From NCBI GenBank assembly GCA_025925185.1, contig JAICLV010000131.1, positions 1 to 6,504 of the forward strand: 6,504 nucleotides of DNA, given 5' to 3'. This stretch comes from Acidothermaceae bacterium. Its GTDB lineage: Bacteria > Actinomycetota > Actinomycetes > Acidothermales > Acidothermaceae. Numbering within the stretch: position 1 is the first letter of the stretch; each line of letters opens with the position of its first letter. Below are positions 1 to 6,504 of this stretch, in pieces. The notes below the pieces were generated by a model that made no database searches, was not told where the DNA came from, and was given only the letters and a program-made list of their open reading frames with translations. The translations under genes and the position numbers were made by a program.

Positions 1-721
1 CGGCGTTGGCCGCGCGCGCCTCAAGCCGGACGACGTGCGGATGGTCGGGGCGAAGCTCGGCGCTGTCCTCGACGAGCACGACGCGGTGGCTGGGATCGAC
101 CAGCCCGAGCAGGGTCGCGAGCAGGGTGGTCTTGCCCGAACCGGTGCCGCCGGAGACGACGAACGACAGCCGGTCGGCGACCAGCTGGCCCAGGAGCGCC
201 GCCGCCGATGACGGGATGGCGCCGTCGCGACCCCAGTCCTCGAGGGAGAGCGCGCGTCGCGTCGGCACCCGCAGGGACAGGCAGGTCCGGCCAGGCGACA
301 CCGGAGGCAGGACCGCGTGCAACCGGACGCCGTCGCTCAACCGGACGTCCGCGCACGGCGCCGCGTCGTCGAGGCGGCGCCCGGCCGTCGCGGCCAACCG
401 GACGGCGAGGCGGCGCAAGTCGCGCTCGCTGGCGAACCGGACGTCGGTCAACTCGAGGCCGGCGCCGCGGTCGACCCACACCTCGTCGGCGCCGTTCACA
501 AGGACGTCGGTGACACCCGGCTCGCGCAGCAACGCCTCGAGCGGCCCGGCGCCGGTCAACTCGTCGCGAAGCGCCTCGACGGCCGTGAGCACCAGGCCCG
601 CGCCTTGCGTCGGCGCGTCAACGCGGACGGCGAGCGCGACACCTGATCGGCTCAGCGGCTGCGCTCGGTCGGCGAGCCTGCGCCGGACCCGGTCGGCGAG
701 CCGGTCGTCGGGGCCGGTCAC
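1..721 (-). CDS. tadA: TadA/CpaF-family pilus/secretion ATPase, N-terminal part (C-terminus beyond left edge)
   Basis: This is a hexameric cytoplasmic ATPase of the type II/IV secretion superfamily (TadA/CpaF branch) that powers Flp/Tad pilus assembly. The visible 240 residues were read directly from the reverse complement. They contain the N-terminal domain with the family-typical stretch LREPGVTDVLVNGADEVWVD at about 66-84, an arginine-rich region at 102-116, the Walker A loop SGGTGSGKTT at 190-199 with K197, and the acidic aspartate-box strand VVLVEDSAEL at 214-223. The following HVVRLEARAAN is also typical of CpaF proteins. The frame is open to base 1, so the C-terminal half, including the Walker B and His-box regions, lies outside the window. 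The start is the GTG at 721-719, which shares a GTGA with the TGA stop of the upstream ssd gene. No strong ribosome binding site precedes it, so coupled translation is likely. The N-terminal domain is short, as in mycobacterial Rv3659c. The family call is secure; the specific substrate is inferred. Confidence 0.93.
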   Translation of the reverse strand, partial: MTGPDDRLADRVRRRLADRAQPLSRSGVALAVRVDAPTQGAGLVLTAVEALRDELTGAGPLEALLREPGVTDVLVNGADEVWVDRGAGLELTDVRFASERDLRRLAVRLAATAGRRLDDAAPCADVRLSDGVRLHAVLPPVSPGRTCLSLRVPTRRALSLEDWGRDGAIPSSAAALLGQLVADRLSFVVSGGTGSGKTTLLATLLGLVDPSHRVVLVEDSAELRPDHPHVVRLEARAANA

Positions 722-1926
722 GCGGGCCGCCGAGCGTCCGCCTCAGCCGCGCGGTCGCTCGCGAGCTCGGCAAGCAACCGCGCGCACAACCGCGCGAGCG
801 GGCCGGCGCCGCGACCGGCGGGCGCCTCCCCGCGCTCCAAGCAGGCGGCGAGGTCGGGCTCGGGCCGTAGCTCGCCGGCCAACGGCAAGCCCCCCGCCGA
901 CGCCACCTCGCTCGCGCGCAGCCCGCCAGGCGCGGGCCCGCGCACGACCAGCCGCACGTCGGCCGCGTGCGGGCGCACCTCGGACGCCACCCGCGCCGTC
1001 GCGGCGGCGGCCCGCACCTCGGCCGGCGTGATGATCAGCACCAGGTCGGCGACCGCCAACACCGCTCGGGTCGCCTCGTCGAACCGGCGCGGCAGGTCGG
1101 CGACGACGAGGTCGCTGGCGCGCGCGGCGGCGTCGAGCACGCCGGCCATGACGTCGGCCGCCACCTCGAAGCCGACTGCGCCGGCGTCGACGGCGCCGAG
1201 ATCGGCGGCGTGGTGCTCCCCAGGCGGCAGCCGATCCCACGACAGCACCGCAAGGTCGGCGACGCACGGCAGCGCCTCACGCAACGCGTCCGCGGGAATC
1301 CGGCCCTGCGCGAAGCACAGGTCGGACCCGAGATCGGACCAGCGCGCCCCGGCGGCGCTCTCACCGCCGAACAGCAGATCCGCGCCGCCGCCGAGTGGGT
1401 CGGCATCGACGAAGGTCACCCGCTGGCCTGCGCGGGCCGCGGTGACCGCGAGCGCGGCGGCCAAGGTGCTGGCGCCGGCGCCGCCACGACCACCGACGAC
1501 CGCGATCAGCCGCGCCGGCGGCAACGGTGGCTCGCTGGCGTCAGCGAGCATCCCGACGAGCCACGGCTCGCCGGCGGGCAGCACGCACACGTGGTCGGCG
1601 CCGATGTCAGCGGCACGCGGCCACACGTCGGCGTCGTCCACGTCGCGGGCGACCAGCACGACACCGCCCGGGCCGCCGCGTCGCCGCAACCGGGCACGCG
1701 CCGCGCCGCCGGTCGAGCGGGCGACGTCGTCACCGATCACGACGAGCGGGGCGGCGGCCCAAAACGCGCGAGCCGCCACCGCGTCGGGCGCCGCGTCGAC
1801 CACGACGCCGGCGGCCGCCGCCAACCGCAACAAGTCGTCGAGCAGGTCGACGTCCGACGTGACGACGAGCGGCCTGGAGCGCACGTTTGTGTCGTGCGAC
1901 GACCCACGGCCCCGGTTGAAATCCAT
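718..1926 (-). CDS. ssd: Ssd-like septum site-determining / CpaE-TadZ-type MinD-family protein
   Basis: This 402-residue protein has two parts. Residues about 18-130 form a receiver-like alpha/beta domain (PLVVTSDVDLLDDLL, then LVVIGDD) without a clear phosphoacceptor set. Residues about 139-390 form a ParA/MinD/SIMIBI ATPase-like domain. The P-loop region VVGGRGGAGAST (143-154) aligns with the deviant Walker A KGGxGK[ST], but Arg147 replaces the signature lysine and Ala152 replaces the P-loop lysine. The switch strand VTFVDADP (170-177) and the Walker B strand DLVVADLP (272-279) are retained. Such altered loops are known in the actinobacterial Ssd (Rv3660c) family, which is linked to septum control and sits in Tad pilus loci, where CpaE/TadZ relatives localise the pilus machine. 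The ATG at 1926-1924 is preceded by GGGAGA at 1938-1933, six bases upstream. Its stop overlaps the tadA start. Weak or absent ATP hydrolysis is inferred from the missing lysines. Whether the main role is in division or pilus positioning cannot be told here. Confidence 0.9.
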   Translation of the reverse strand: MDFNRGRGSSHDTNVRSRPLVVTSDVDLLDDLLRLAAAAGVVVDAAPDAVAARAFWAAAPLVVIGDDVARSTGGAARARLRRRGGPGGVVLVARDVDDADVWPRAADIGADHVCVLPAGEPWLVGMLADASEPPLPPARLIAVVGGRGGAGASTLAAALAVTAARAGQRVTFVDADPLGGGADLLFGGESAAGARWSDLGSDLCFAQGRIPADALREALPCVADLAVLSWDRLPPGEHHAADLGAVDAGAVGFEVAADVMAGVLDAAARASDLVVADLPRRFDEATRAVLAVADLVLIITPAEVRAAAATARVASEVRPHAADVRLVVRGPAPGGLRASEVASAGGLPLAGELRPEPDLAACLERGEAPAGRGAGPLARLCARLLAELASDRAAEADARRPA

Positions 1927-1969
1927 TGATCGTCTCCCGCCACGCGTGAACTGACGATCAAGACAATGG
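1923..1969 (-). promoter_or_regulatory. Inverted repeat able to sequester the ssd start codon
   Basis: In the ssd transcript direction, GATCGTC (1959-1953) pairs perfectly with GACGATC (1934-1928), and after a 5-base bulge (1964-1960) CCATT (1969-1965) pairs with AATGG (1927-1923). The stem therefore has 12 Watson-Crick pairs and takes in the ATG start codon (1926-1924). The 18-base loop (1952-1935) exposes only GGGA of the ribosome binding site. An alternative continuous 9-bp pairing TTGATCGTC/GACGATCAA also exists. It could regulate ssd-tadA translation as an RNA hairpin, or be a DNA operator. Its function is inferred; the pairing is read directly. Confidence 0.45.
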
Positions 1970-2030
1970 CCGCTCAGCGTCGTCCGGAACTAGCCGAAAC
2001 GCGCGGCTGTGCAGAGGGAAACGCCGCCTG

Positions 2031-2074
2031 GGGAAAAGGAACGGCCCCCGCCGGGGGGGTAGCGGGGGCCGTTC
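2031..2074 (-). terminator. Intrinsic terminator formed by 6C hairpin 2
   Basis: A perfect 13-bp GC-rich stem (2074-2062 with 2051-2039) with a 10-base loop is followed on the minus strand by CTTTTCCC. The T-run is short but, with so strong a stem, is adequate for termination in high-GC bacteria. Because it lies upstream of ssd in the same orientation, it should isolate the ssd-tadA operon from 6C transcription unless there is read-through, which would make the 6C unit an ssd leader. Confidence 0.7.
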
Positions 2075-2111
2075 AGCACGGTCCGGCTCTGGGGGGGTAG
2101 AGCCGCACCTC
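2033..2111 (-). ncRNA. 6C: 6C small RNA
   Basis: The minus strand encodes two consecutive hairpins with cytosine-rich loops, the defining architecture of the actinobacterial 6C RNA (B11/ncRv13660c in M. tuberculosis). Hairpin 1 pairs CGGCTCT with AGAGCCG (2105-2099 with 2090-2084) around the loop ACCCCCCC. Hairpin 2 pairs the 13-mer GAACGGCCCCCGC with GCGGGGGCCGTTC (2074-2062 with 2051-2039) around the loop TACCCCCCCG. Hairpin 2 is directly followed by CTTTTCCC, so it also serves as an intrinsic terminator. Both loops carry seven cytosines. The location, between a minus-strand Ssd gene and a divergent HAD-IB gene, is exactly that of the mycobacterial 6C. In mycobacteria the C-rich loops base-pair with G-rich sites on target mRNAs, and overexpression impairs growth. 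The 5' end is set from the promoter at 2117-2144 and may be off by a few bases; the RNA probably starts GGAGGUGCGG. The 3' end is placed in the T-run. Confidence 0.93.
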
Positions 2112-2116
2112 CTACA

Positions 2117-2144
2117 AAGGTAACGCCTCCAGCGCTCCCGGCAA
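2117..2144 (-). promoter_or_regulatory. Housekeeping-sigma promoter of the 6C RNA
   Basis: On the minus strand a -35 hexamer TTGCCG (2144-2139) is separated by 16 bases from a -10 hexamer TACCTT (2122-2117). Both fit the actinobacterial primary sigma consensus (TTGAC-like and TANNNT). The predicted transcription start at about 2110-2111 falls six or seven bases after the -10 box and just ahead of hairpin 1 of the 6C RNA, which supports the assignment. One copy of the direct repeat CAGCGCTCCC (2130-2139) overlaps the last base of the -35 box and most of the spacer, so it could be a regulator site. Confidence 0.65.
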
Positions 2145-2166
2145 ACCTCTCGGCGCAGGCTTTCTT

Positions 2167-2178
2167 CGCCAATTGGCG
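2167..2178. repeat. Perfect 12-bp palindrome CGCCAATTGGCG in the divergent regulatory region
   Basis: CGCCAATTGGCG is a perfect dyad centred at 2172.5. It lies 23 bases upstream of the 6C -35 box and about 145 bases before the HAD-IB start. Two exact copies of CAGCGCTCCC flank it at 2130-2139 and 2188-2197. An AT core inside GC arms in a divergent intergenic region resembles an operator for a dimeric regulator. I cannot name the regulator. Confidence 0.4.
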
Positions 2179-2309
2179 GCAGGGCGACAGCGCTCCCAAT
2201 GGCCACGCGTGACACGGGAGCCTGCGTCGACCACGGCTGCCACTTCCGCCACCCAAAACGCGAGATCGGACGACGGGGGCGTCGCCGCGCCGCGGCCCGG
2301 TGCGGGCCA

Positions 2310-2325
2310 TATCCTCGGCCTCGTG
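2310..2325 (+). promoter_or_regulatory. Candidate -10 box placing a leaderless start at the HAD-IB gene
   Basis: TATCCT (2310-2315) fits the actinobacterial -10 pattern TANNNT and ends seven bases before the GTG at 2323, so transcription would begin at or next to the first codon. There is no Shine-Dalgarno sequence ahead of this GTG, which agrees with leaderless expression, a common mode in actinobacteria. No good -35 box is visible at the right distance, so the call is tentative. Confidence 0.35.
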
Positions 2326-3144
2326 GAACGAGACGGCGACGCCCCGGGGCCCGGCCGGCCGGCCGCGTTCTTCGACCTCGACAAGACGATCATCGCCAAG
2401 TCGAGCGTCATGGCGTTCGGCCGTTCGTTTTATCAGGGTGGCTTGATCAATCGGCGCGCCATGTTGAAGAGCTCTTACGCCCAGTTCATGTACCTGATCG
2501 GCGGGGCCGACCACGATCAAATGGAGCGCATGCGCAGCTACCTCTCGCAGATGTGCAAGGGGTGGGACGTCGAGCAGGTGAAGGCGATCGTCGCGGAGAC
2601 GCTGCACGAGCTCATCGACCCGCTGATCTATGAAGAGGCAGCCGCGCTTATCGACGAGCATCACGCCGCCGGTCGCGACGTCGTGATCGTGAGCTCGTCC
2701 GGCGCAGAGGTCGTCGAGCCGATCGGCGACCTCCTCGGGGCCGACCACGTCATCGCCACGCGCATGGTGGTGGCCGACGGCCGGTTCACCGGCGACATCG
2801 AGTATTACGCGTACGGGCCGGCGAAGGCGGCGGCGATCGCCGATCTGGCCGTCGAGGTGGGTTACGACCTCGCGTCGTCCTTCGCCTACAGCGACTCGGC
2901 GACCGACCTGCCGCTTCTCGAGGAGGTCGGCCACCCGTCGGCGGTGAACCCTGATCGGTCGCTGCGCAAGGAGGCCGCGGCGCGCGGCTGGCCGATCCTC
3001 GAGTTCACCAATCCGGTGTCGTTACGGTCGCGAGTCGGTTTGACTGGGGGGCGGACGCCGGTAGTGGCGGCCGCGGGTCTAGGGGCAGGGGTCGCGGCCG
3101 GCCTGGTCTGGTACGCGCGCCGGCGGGCGCGGGCGCTGGAGTGA
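2323..3144 (+). CDS. HAD-IB family phosphatase (SerB-like) with C-terminal membrane segment
   Basis: This is a haloacid dehalogenase-superfamily hydrolase of subfamily IB, which uses an aspartyl nucleophile and Mg2+ to remove phosphate from small molecules. The 273-residue protein shows all four motifs: motif I FFDLDKT with D18 (nucleophile) and D20, motif II VIVSSSG with a serine near 124, motif III Lys168 in GPAKAA, and motif IV YSDSATDLPLLE with D191 and D195. An alpha-helical cap lies between motifs I and II. A hydrophobic stretch at about 247-265, followed by RRRAR, suggests a C-terminal anchor with the enzyme in the cytoplasm. The protein closely resembles what I recall of Rv3661, including LNRRAVLKSSYAQF- and GADHDQM-like segments. 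I chose GTG 2323 over the ATG at 2173: the extra 50 residues are low-complexity, unlike the family, and cross the palindrome region. Annotations such as phosphoserine phosphatase or morphological differentiation protein exist for relatives; the substrate is unproven. Confidence 0.95.
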   Translation: MERDGDAPGPGRPAAFFDLDKTIIAKSSVMAFGRSFYQGGLINRRAMLKSSYAQFMYLIGGADHDQMERMRSYLSQMCKGWDVEQVKAIVAETLHELIDPLIYEEAAALIDEHHAAGRDVVIVSSSGAEVVEPIGDLLGADHVIATRMVVADGRFTGDIEYYAYGPAKAAAIADLAVEVGYDLASSFAYSDSATDLPLLEEVGHPSAVNPDRSLRKEAAARGWPILEFTNPVSLRSRVGLTGGRTPVVAAAGLGAGVAAGLVWYARRRARALE

Positions 3145-3163
3145 ACCCGCGCCGGGCGGGTTT
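3144..3163 (+). terminator. Weak intrinsic terminator at the end of the HAD-IB gene
   Basis: AACCCGC (3144-3150) pairs with GCGGGTT (3156-3162) across a 5-base loop, giving a compact 7-bp stem that begins on the last base of the stop codon and ends in TTT. The T-run is too short for certainty. The position immediately after a stop codon and before a long gap favours a terminator. Confidence 0.4.
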
Positions 3164-3571
3164 GCGCTCGGGTGAAGAACAGCCGGCGGGGCTTCCGATA
3201 CTCGCGCGAAGAGCGTAGAAACGAGTCAGGACCCGGTGCCGCGAGCGGCGTTGTTCCGCTCCGACTCCGGACCCCGCACGACCCCGGGCACCCACGCGGG
3301 ACCAGCCGTTTCAGGCGGTCGAGCCGGGCGTACGCACGTGGCGCCAGCCACGCGCGCAGGCCCGCCGACAATGCGCAGGTGCACGCTTGGTAACCCGGGC
3401 GTCGTGCGTGCGGCGGCGTCCCGTCTGCGCGGGGCGCCGCTCGCTCCCTCAGGTTGGTCGTGCACTCGCCTCCGCGACCACTTGATCGGGCGCCGTTTCG
3501 CTGCAAGGTTGGGAACGCAATTGGACTAGACCATATGTCGGGCCCACGCAGATGGCGCCCGCGAGTCATAC
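3164..3571. other. Intergenic region between the HAD-IB gene and acs, no convincing gene
   Basis: About 400 bases separate the two genes. Open frames here on both strands translate to Arg/Pro/Ala/Gly-rich sequence without any recognisable motif, and they lack good ribosome binding sites. I see no tRNA, CRISPR or insertion-sequence structure. A short CGTGGC/GCCACG dyad lies at 3337-3352. Near the right end the composition becomes less GC-rich. There TTGGGA (3509-3514), a 17-base gap and CATATG (3532-3537) form a possible but poor promoter for acs, which would leave a leader of about 45 bases. Confidence 0.4.
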
Positions 3572-3578
3572 GAGAGGA
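3572..3578 (+). promoter_or_regulatory. Ribosome binding site that fixes the acs start
   Basis: GAGAGGA lies nine bases before the GTG at 3588. The alternative in-frame ATG at 3552 has no comparable site ahead of it and would add twelve basic residues not expected in Acs. This supports the GTG. Confidence 0.75.
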
Positions 3579-3587
3579 CGGCGCATC

Positions 3588-5564
<1,977 letters not shown>

Positions 5565-5578
5565 CGCCCCACCCTGCA

Positions 5579-5670
5579 GAAGTTGATCACGCTCAGGGGG
5601 CCGAAACTCCCTGAGCGGGGCGTGCACGCCTCGCTCGGGGGGTCTACGCCCCCTGAGCGTGGTCAACTTC
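5579..5670 (+). repeat. 92-bp near-perfect inverted repeat between convergent genes (terminator or REP/MITE-like element)
   Basis: A single dyad centred at 5624.5 has arms of 46 bases. Of 46 opposed positions, 39 are Watson-Crick, 4 are G/T (5587-5662, 5608-5641, 5612-5637, 5618-5631) and only 3 are mismatched (5602-5647, 5603-5646, 5605-5644). The centre is the perfect palindrome GGCGTGCACGCC (5619-5630). The outer arm starts GAAGTTGATCACGCTCAG. The motif CGCTCAGGGGG or its complement occurs four times, giving a 42-base periodicity. All four G/T positions become G-U pairs in plus-strand RNA but A-C mismatches in minus-strand RNA, so the fold favours the acs transcript. No T-run follows either arm, so it is not a classical intrinsic terminator. 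It begins 14 bases after the acs stop and contains the stop codon of the convergent gene. It may be a terminator, an mRNA-stabilising 3' structure, or a copy of a dispersed palindromic repeat. Confidence 0.85.
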
Positions 5671-6504
5671 CGGGTGGTGCGGGTCGTTGGCGGAAGCCGC
5701 CCGCGCGCACGATGTCGCCGGCCACTTGCGGCGCCGCCCAGGTCACGCCGGCCTCGAAGGTCACGACGACCCGCTTCGCGCCCGTCGTCACGTCAACCGA
5801 GTAGACCCGCTCGGCGCCCCCGGCGCTCACCGCGACCATCGGGTGCTCGTCGTCAACCCACCCGATGACCTGCGCGTCGAGGGCCTCCCCCACATCGACG
5901 TCCGTCTCCGCCGCAACCCCCTTCGAGTCGGACGACGTGAGCGAGATCGCCCGCAGGATGTAGGGCCGCGGCAGGTTGTCGATGTAGTTGAGCGGCCGTC
6001 CCGGCGTCGGCTGCGCCGCCGCCACAGCCACCCGCTGCTCGTCCGGCGACCACAGCAGACCCCCCTCACCGAACTGGTTTTGGTAACTACCCGCATCGTT
6101 TGCCCCGAGCGCGATCGTGCGCACCACAGCACCGGCGAGGTTCGTGATTCTCACGTCCGAGCCTTCGACCGTCAGCAACCGCTCGCCATCGGAGGACCAG
6201 CCGTCGATGGATGCGTGGGACACATCAACCTTTGCCCCTCGCGACAGCGCCCCGCGAGAACCGATGTCGACGAGAAAACAGTCCGCGGCGCCCTCGCTAC
6301 CGTTCGGCTGAACCCTCTCGGTCACCACCCCTTGCACTAACAGCCTCGAGCCGTCGGCCGACCAGGCGACCGACTCGACCGGCTCGCCGAGGCCGACGCC
6401 AGGCAACGCCAACGACGCGGTCGCGCCGGTCGCCAGCGTCACGACGCGTAGCTGGGTCTTCGCTTGCGAGCCGCCCAACGGCGAGTTCTTCTGCCACGCG
6501 TACG
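5663..6504 (-). CDS. Beta-propeller (TolB/WD40-like) protein of unknown function, C-terminal part (N-terminus beyond right edge)
   Basis: The frame is open from the right edge to the TGA at 5665-5663, giving 279 visible residues. A TTG at 6476-6478 could be a start, but the preceding in-frame codons (YAWQKNSP) read as coding, so I treat the gene as entering from outside. Four propeller-blade segments are visible: VESVAWSADGSRLLVQG (about 42-58), DGWSSDGERLLTVEG (100-114), GLLWSPDEQRVAVAAA (148-163) and VIGWVDDEHPMVAVSAG (212-228). The W-S-x-D-G/E turns are typical of TolB- and WD40-like repeats. Strands such as RVYSVDVTTGAKRVVV near the C-terminus continue the pattern. Such folds bind proteins or ligands and are often extracytoplasmic, but a signal peptide would lie off the window. 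The last codons (GGA AGT TGA) overlap the 92-bp inverted repeat, so the C-terminus may have been reset by it. No specific function can be assigned. Confidence 0.78.
   Translation of the reverse strand, partial: YAWQKNSPLGGSQAKTQLRVVTLATGATASLALPGVGLGEPVESVAWSADGSRLLVQGVVTERVQPNGSEGAADCFLVDIGSRGALSRGAKVDVSHASIDGWSSDGERLLTVEGSDVRITNLAGAVVRTIALGANDAGSYQNQFGEGGLLWSPDEQRVAVAAAQPTPGRPLNYIDNLPRPYILRAISLTSSDSKGVAAETDVDVGEALDAQVIGWVDDEHPMVAVSAGGAERVYSVDVTTGAKRVVVTFEAGVTWAAPQVAGDIVRAGGFRQRPAPPGS

Noticed and set aside
321..443. Four copies of AACCGGACG (321, 339, 396, 435), suggestive of a short repeat array
   Set aside because: All spacings are multiples of three and the copies encode Val-Arg-Leu/Phe in the TadA protein on the minus strand, so codon preference explains them.
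21..479. A 152-codon minus-strand frame in the tadA region
   Set aside because: It is shifted relative to the true ATPase frame; the Walker A loop GGTGSGKTT is read only in the frame starting at 721.
6..1031. A 341-codon plus-strand open frame across tadA and ssd
   Set aside because: The product is low-complexity Arg/Ser/Ala/Pro sequence and spans two real genes on the other strand, so it is a high-GC artefact.
967..1954. Long plus-strand open frames opposite ssd
   Set aside because: They lack any domain pattern and oppose a well-supported MinD-like protein.
1990..2934. A 314-codon minus-strand open frame opposite the HAD gene and across the 6C RNA
   Set aside because: It runs through the 6C hairpins and mirrors the conserved HAD motifs; its composition is that of an antisense shadow.
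3172..3529. Possible small genes in the HAD-acs gap on both strands
   Set aside because: The peptides are Arg/Pro/Ala/Gly-rich, have no ribosome binding sites or motifs, and overlap each other in several frames.
5583..5868. Small plus-strand frames starting in or near the inverted repeat
   Set aside because: The peptide similarity between strands (LRG-PPERG patterns) is forced by the palindrome itself, and the rest lies antisense to the propeller gene.

Overview
The window is chromosomal DNA of very high GC content from an actinobacterium. Codon third positions are almost all G or C, GTG starts are frequent, and the gene order matches a conserved actinobacterial neighbourhood. In Mycobacterium tuberculosis the same order runs from the Tad/Flp-pilus ATPase (Rv3659c) and Ssd (Rv3660c), through the 6C small RNA in the divergent gap and the HAD-IB phosphatase (Rv3661), to acetyl-CoA synthetase (Rv3667) a little further on. 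I cannot name the genus from the sequence alone.

Layout. Positions 1-721 (minus strand) hold the N-terminal 240 residues of a TadA/CpaF-type secretion ATPase that runs off the left edge. Its GTG start overlaps the stop of a MinD/CpaE-like protein of the Ssd family (718-1926, minus) in a GTGA junction, so the two form a translationally coupled operon. Positions 1927-2322 are a divergent regulatory gap. It contains a hairpin able to sequester the ssd start codon, a complete 6C small RNA on the minus strand with recognisable promoter and terminator, a perfect 12-bp palindrome and a weak leaderless-type promoter for the next gene. A HAD-IB phosphatase with a C-terminal membrane segment follows (2323-3144, plus). 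After a roughly 440-bp gap with no convincing gene comes a full-length acetyl-CoA synthetase (3588-5564, plus). A 92-bp nearly perfect inverted repeat (5579-5670) separates it from a convergent beta-propeller protein (5663 to the right edge, minus), whose stop codon lies inside the repeat.

How the parts relate. The ATPase and Ssd belong to Tad/Flp pilus assembly: the ATPase powers pilin polymerisation and the ParA/MinD-like protein probably positions the machine or acts at the septum. The 6C RNA is a trans-acting regulator in its best-studied relatives and need not regulate its neighbours. The HAD enzyme and Acs are metabolic or housekeeping neighbours conserved in position rather than an obvious pathway with the pilus genes.

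The least explained elements are the 92-bp inverted repeat, the start-codon hairpin of ssd, and a marked change in codon usage along acs. I found no undescribed multi-gene system.
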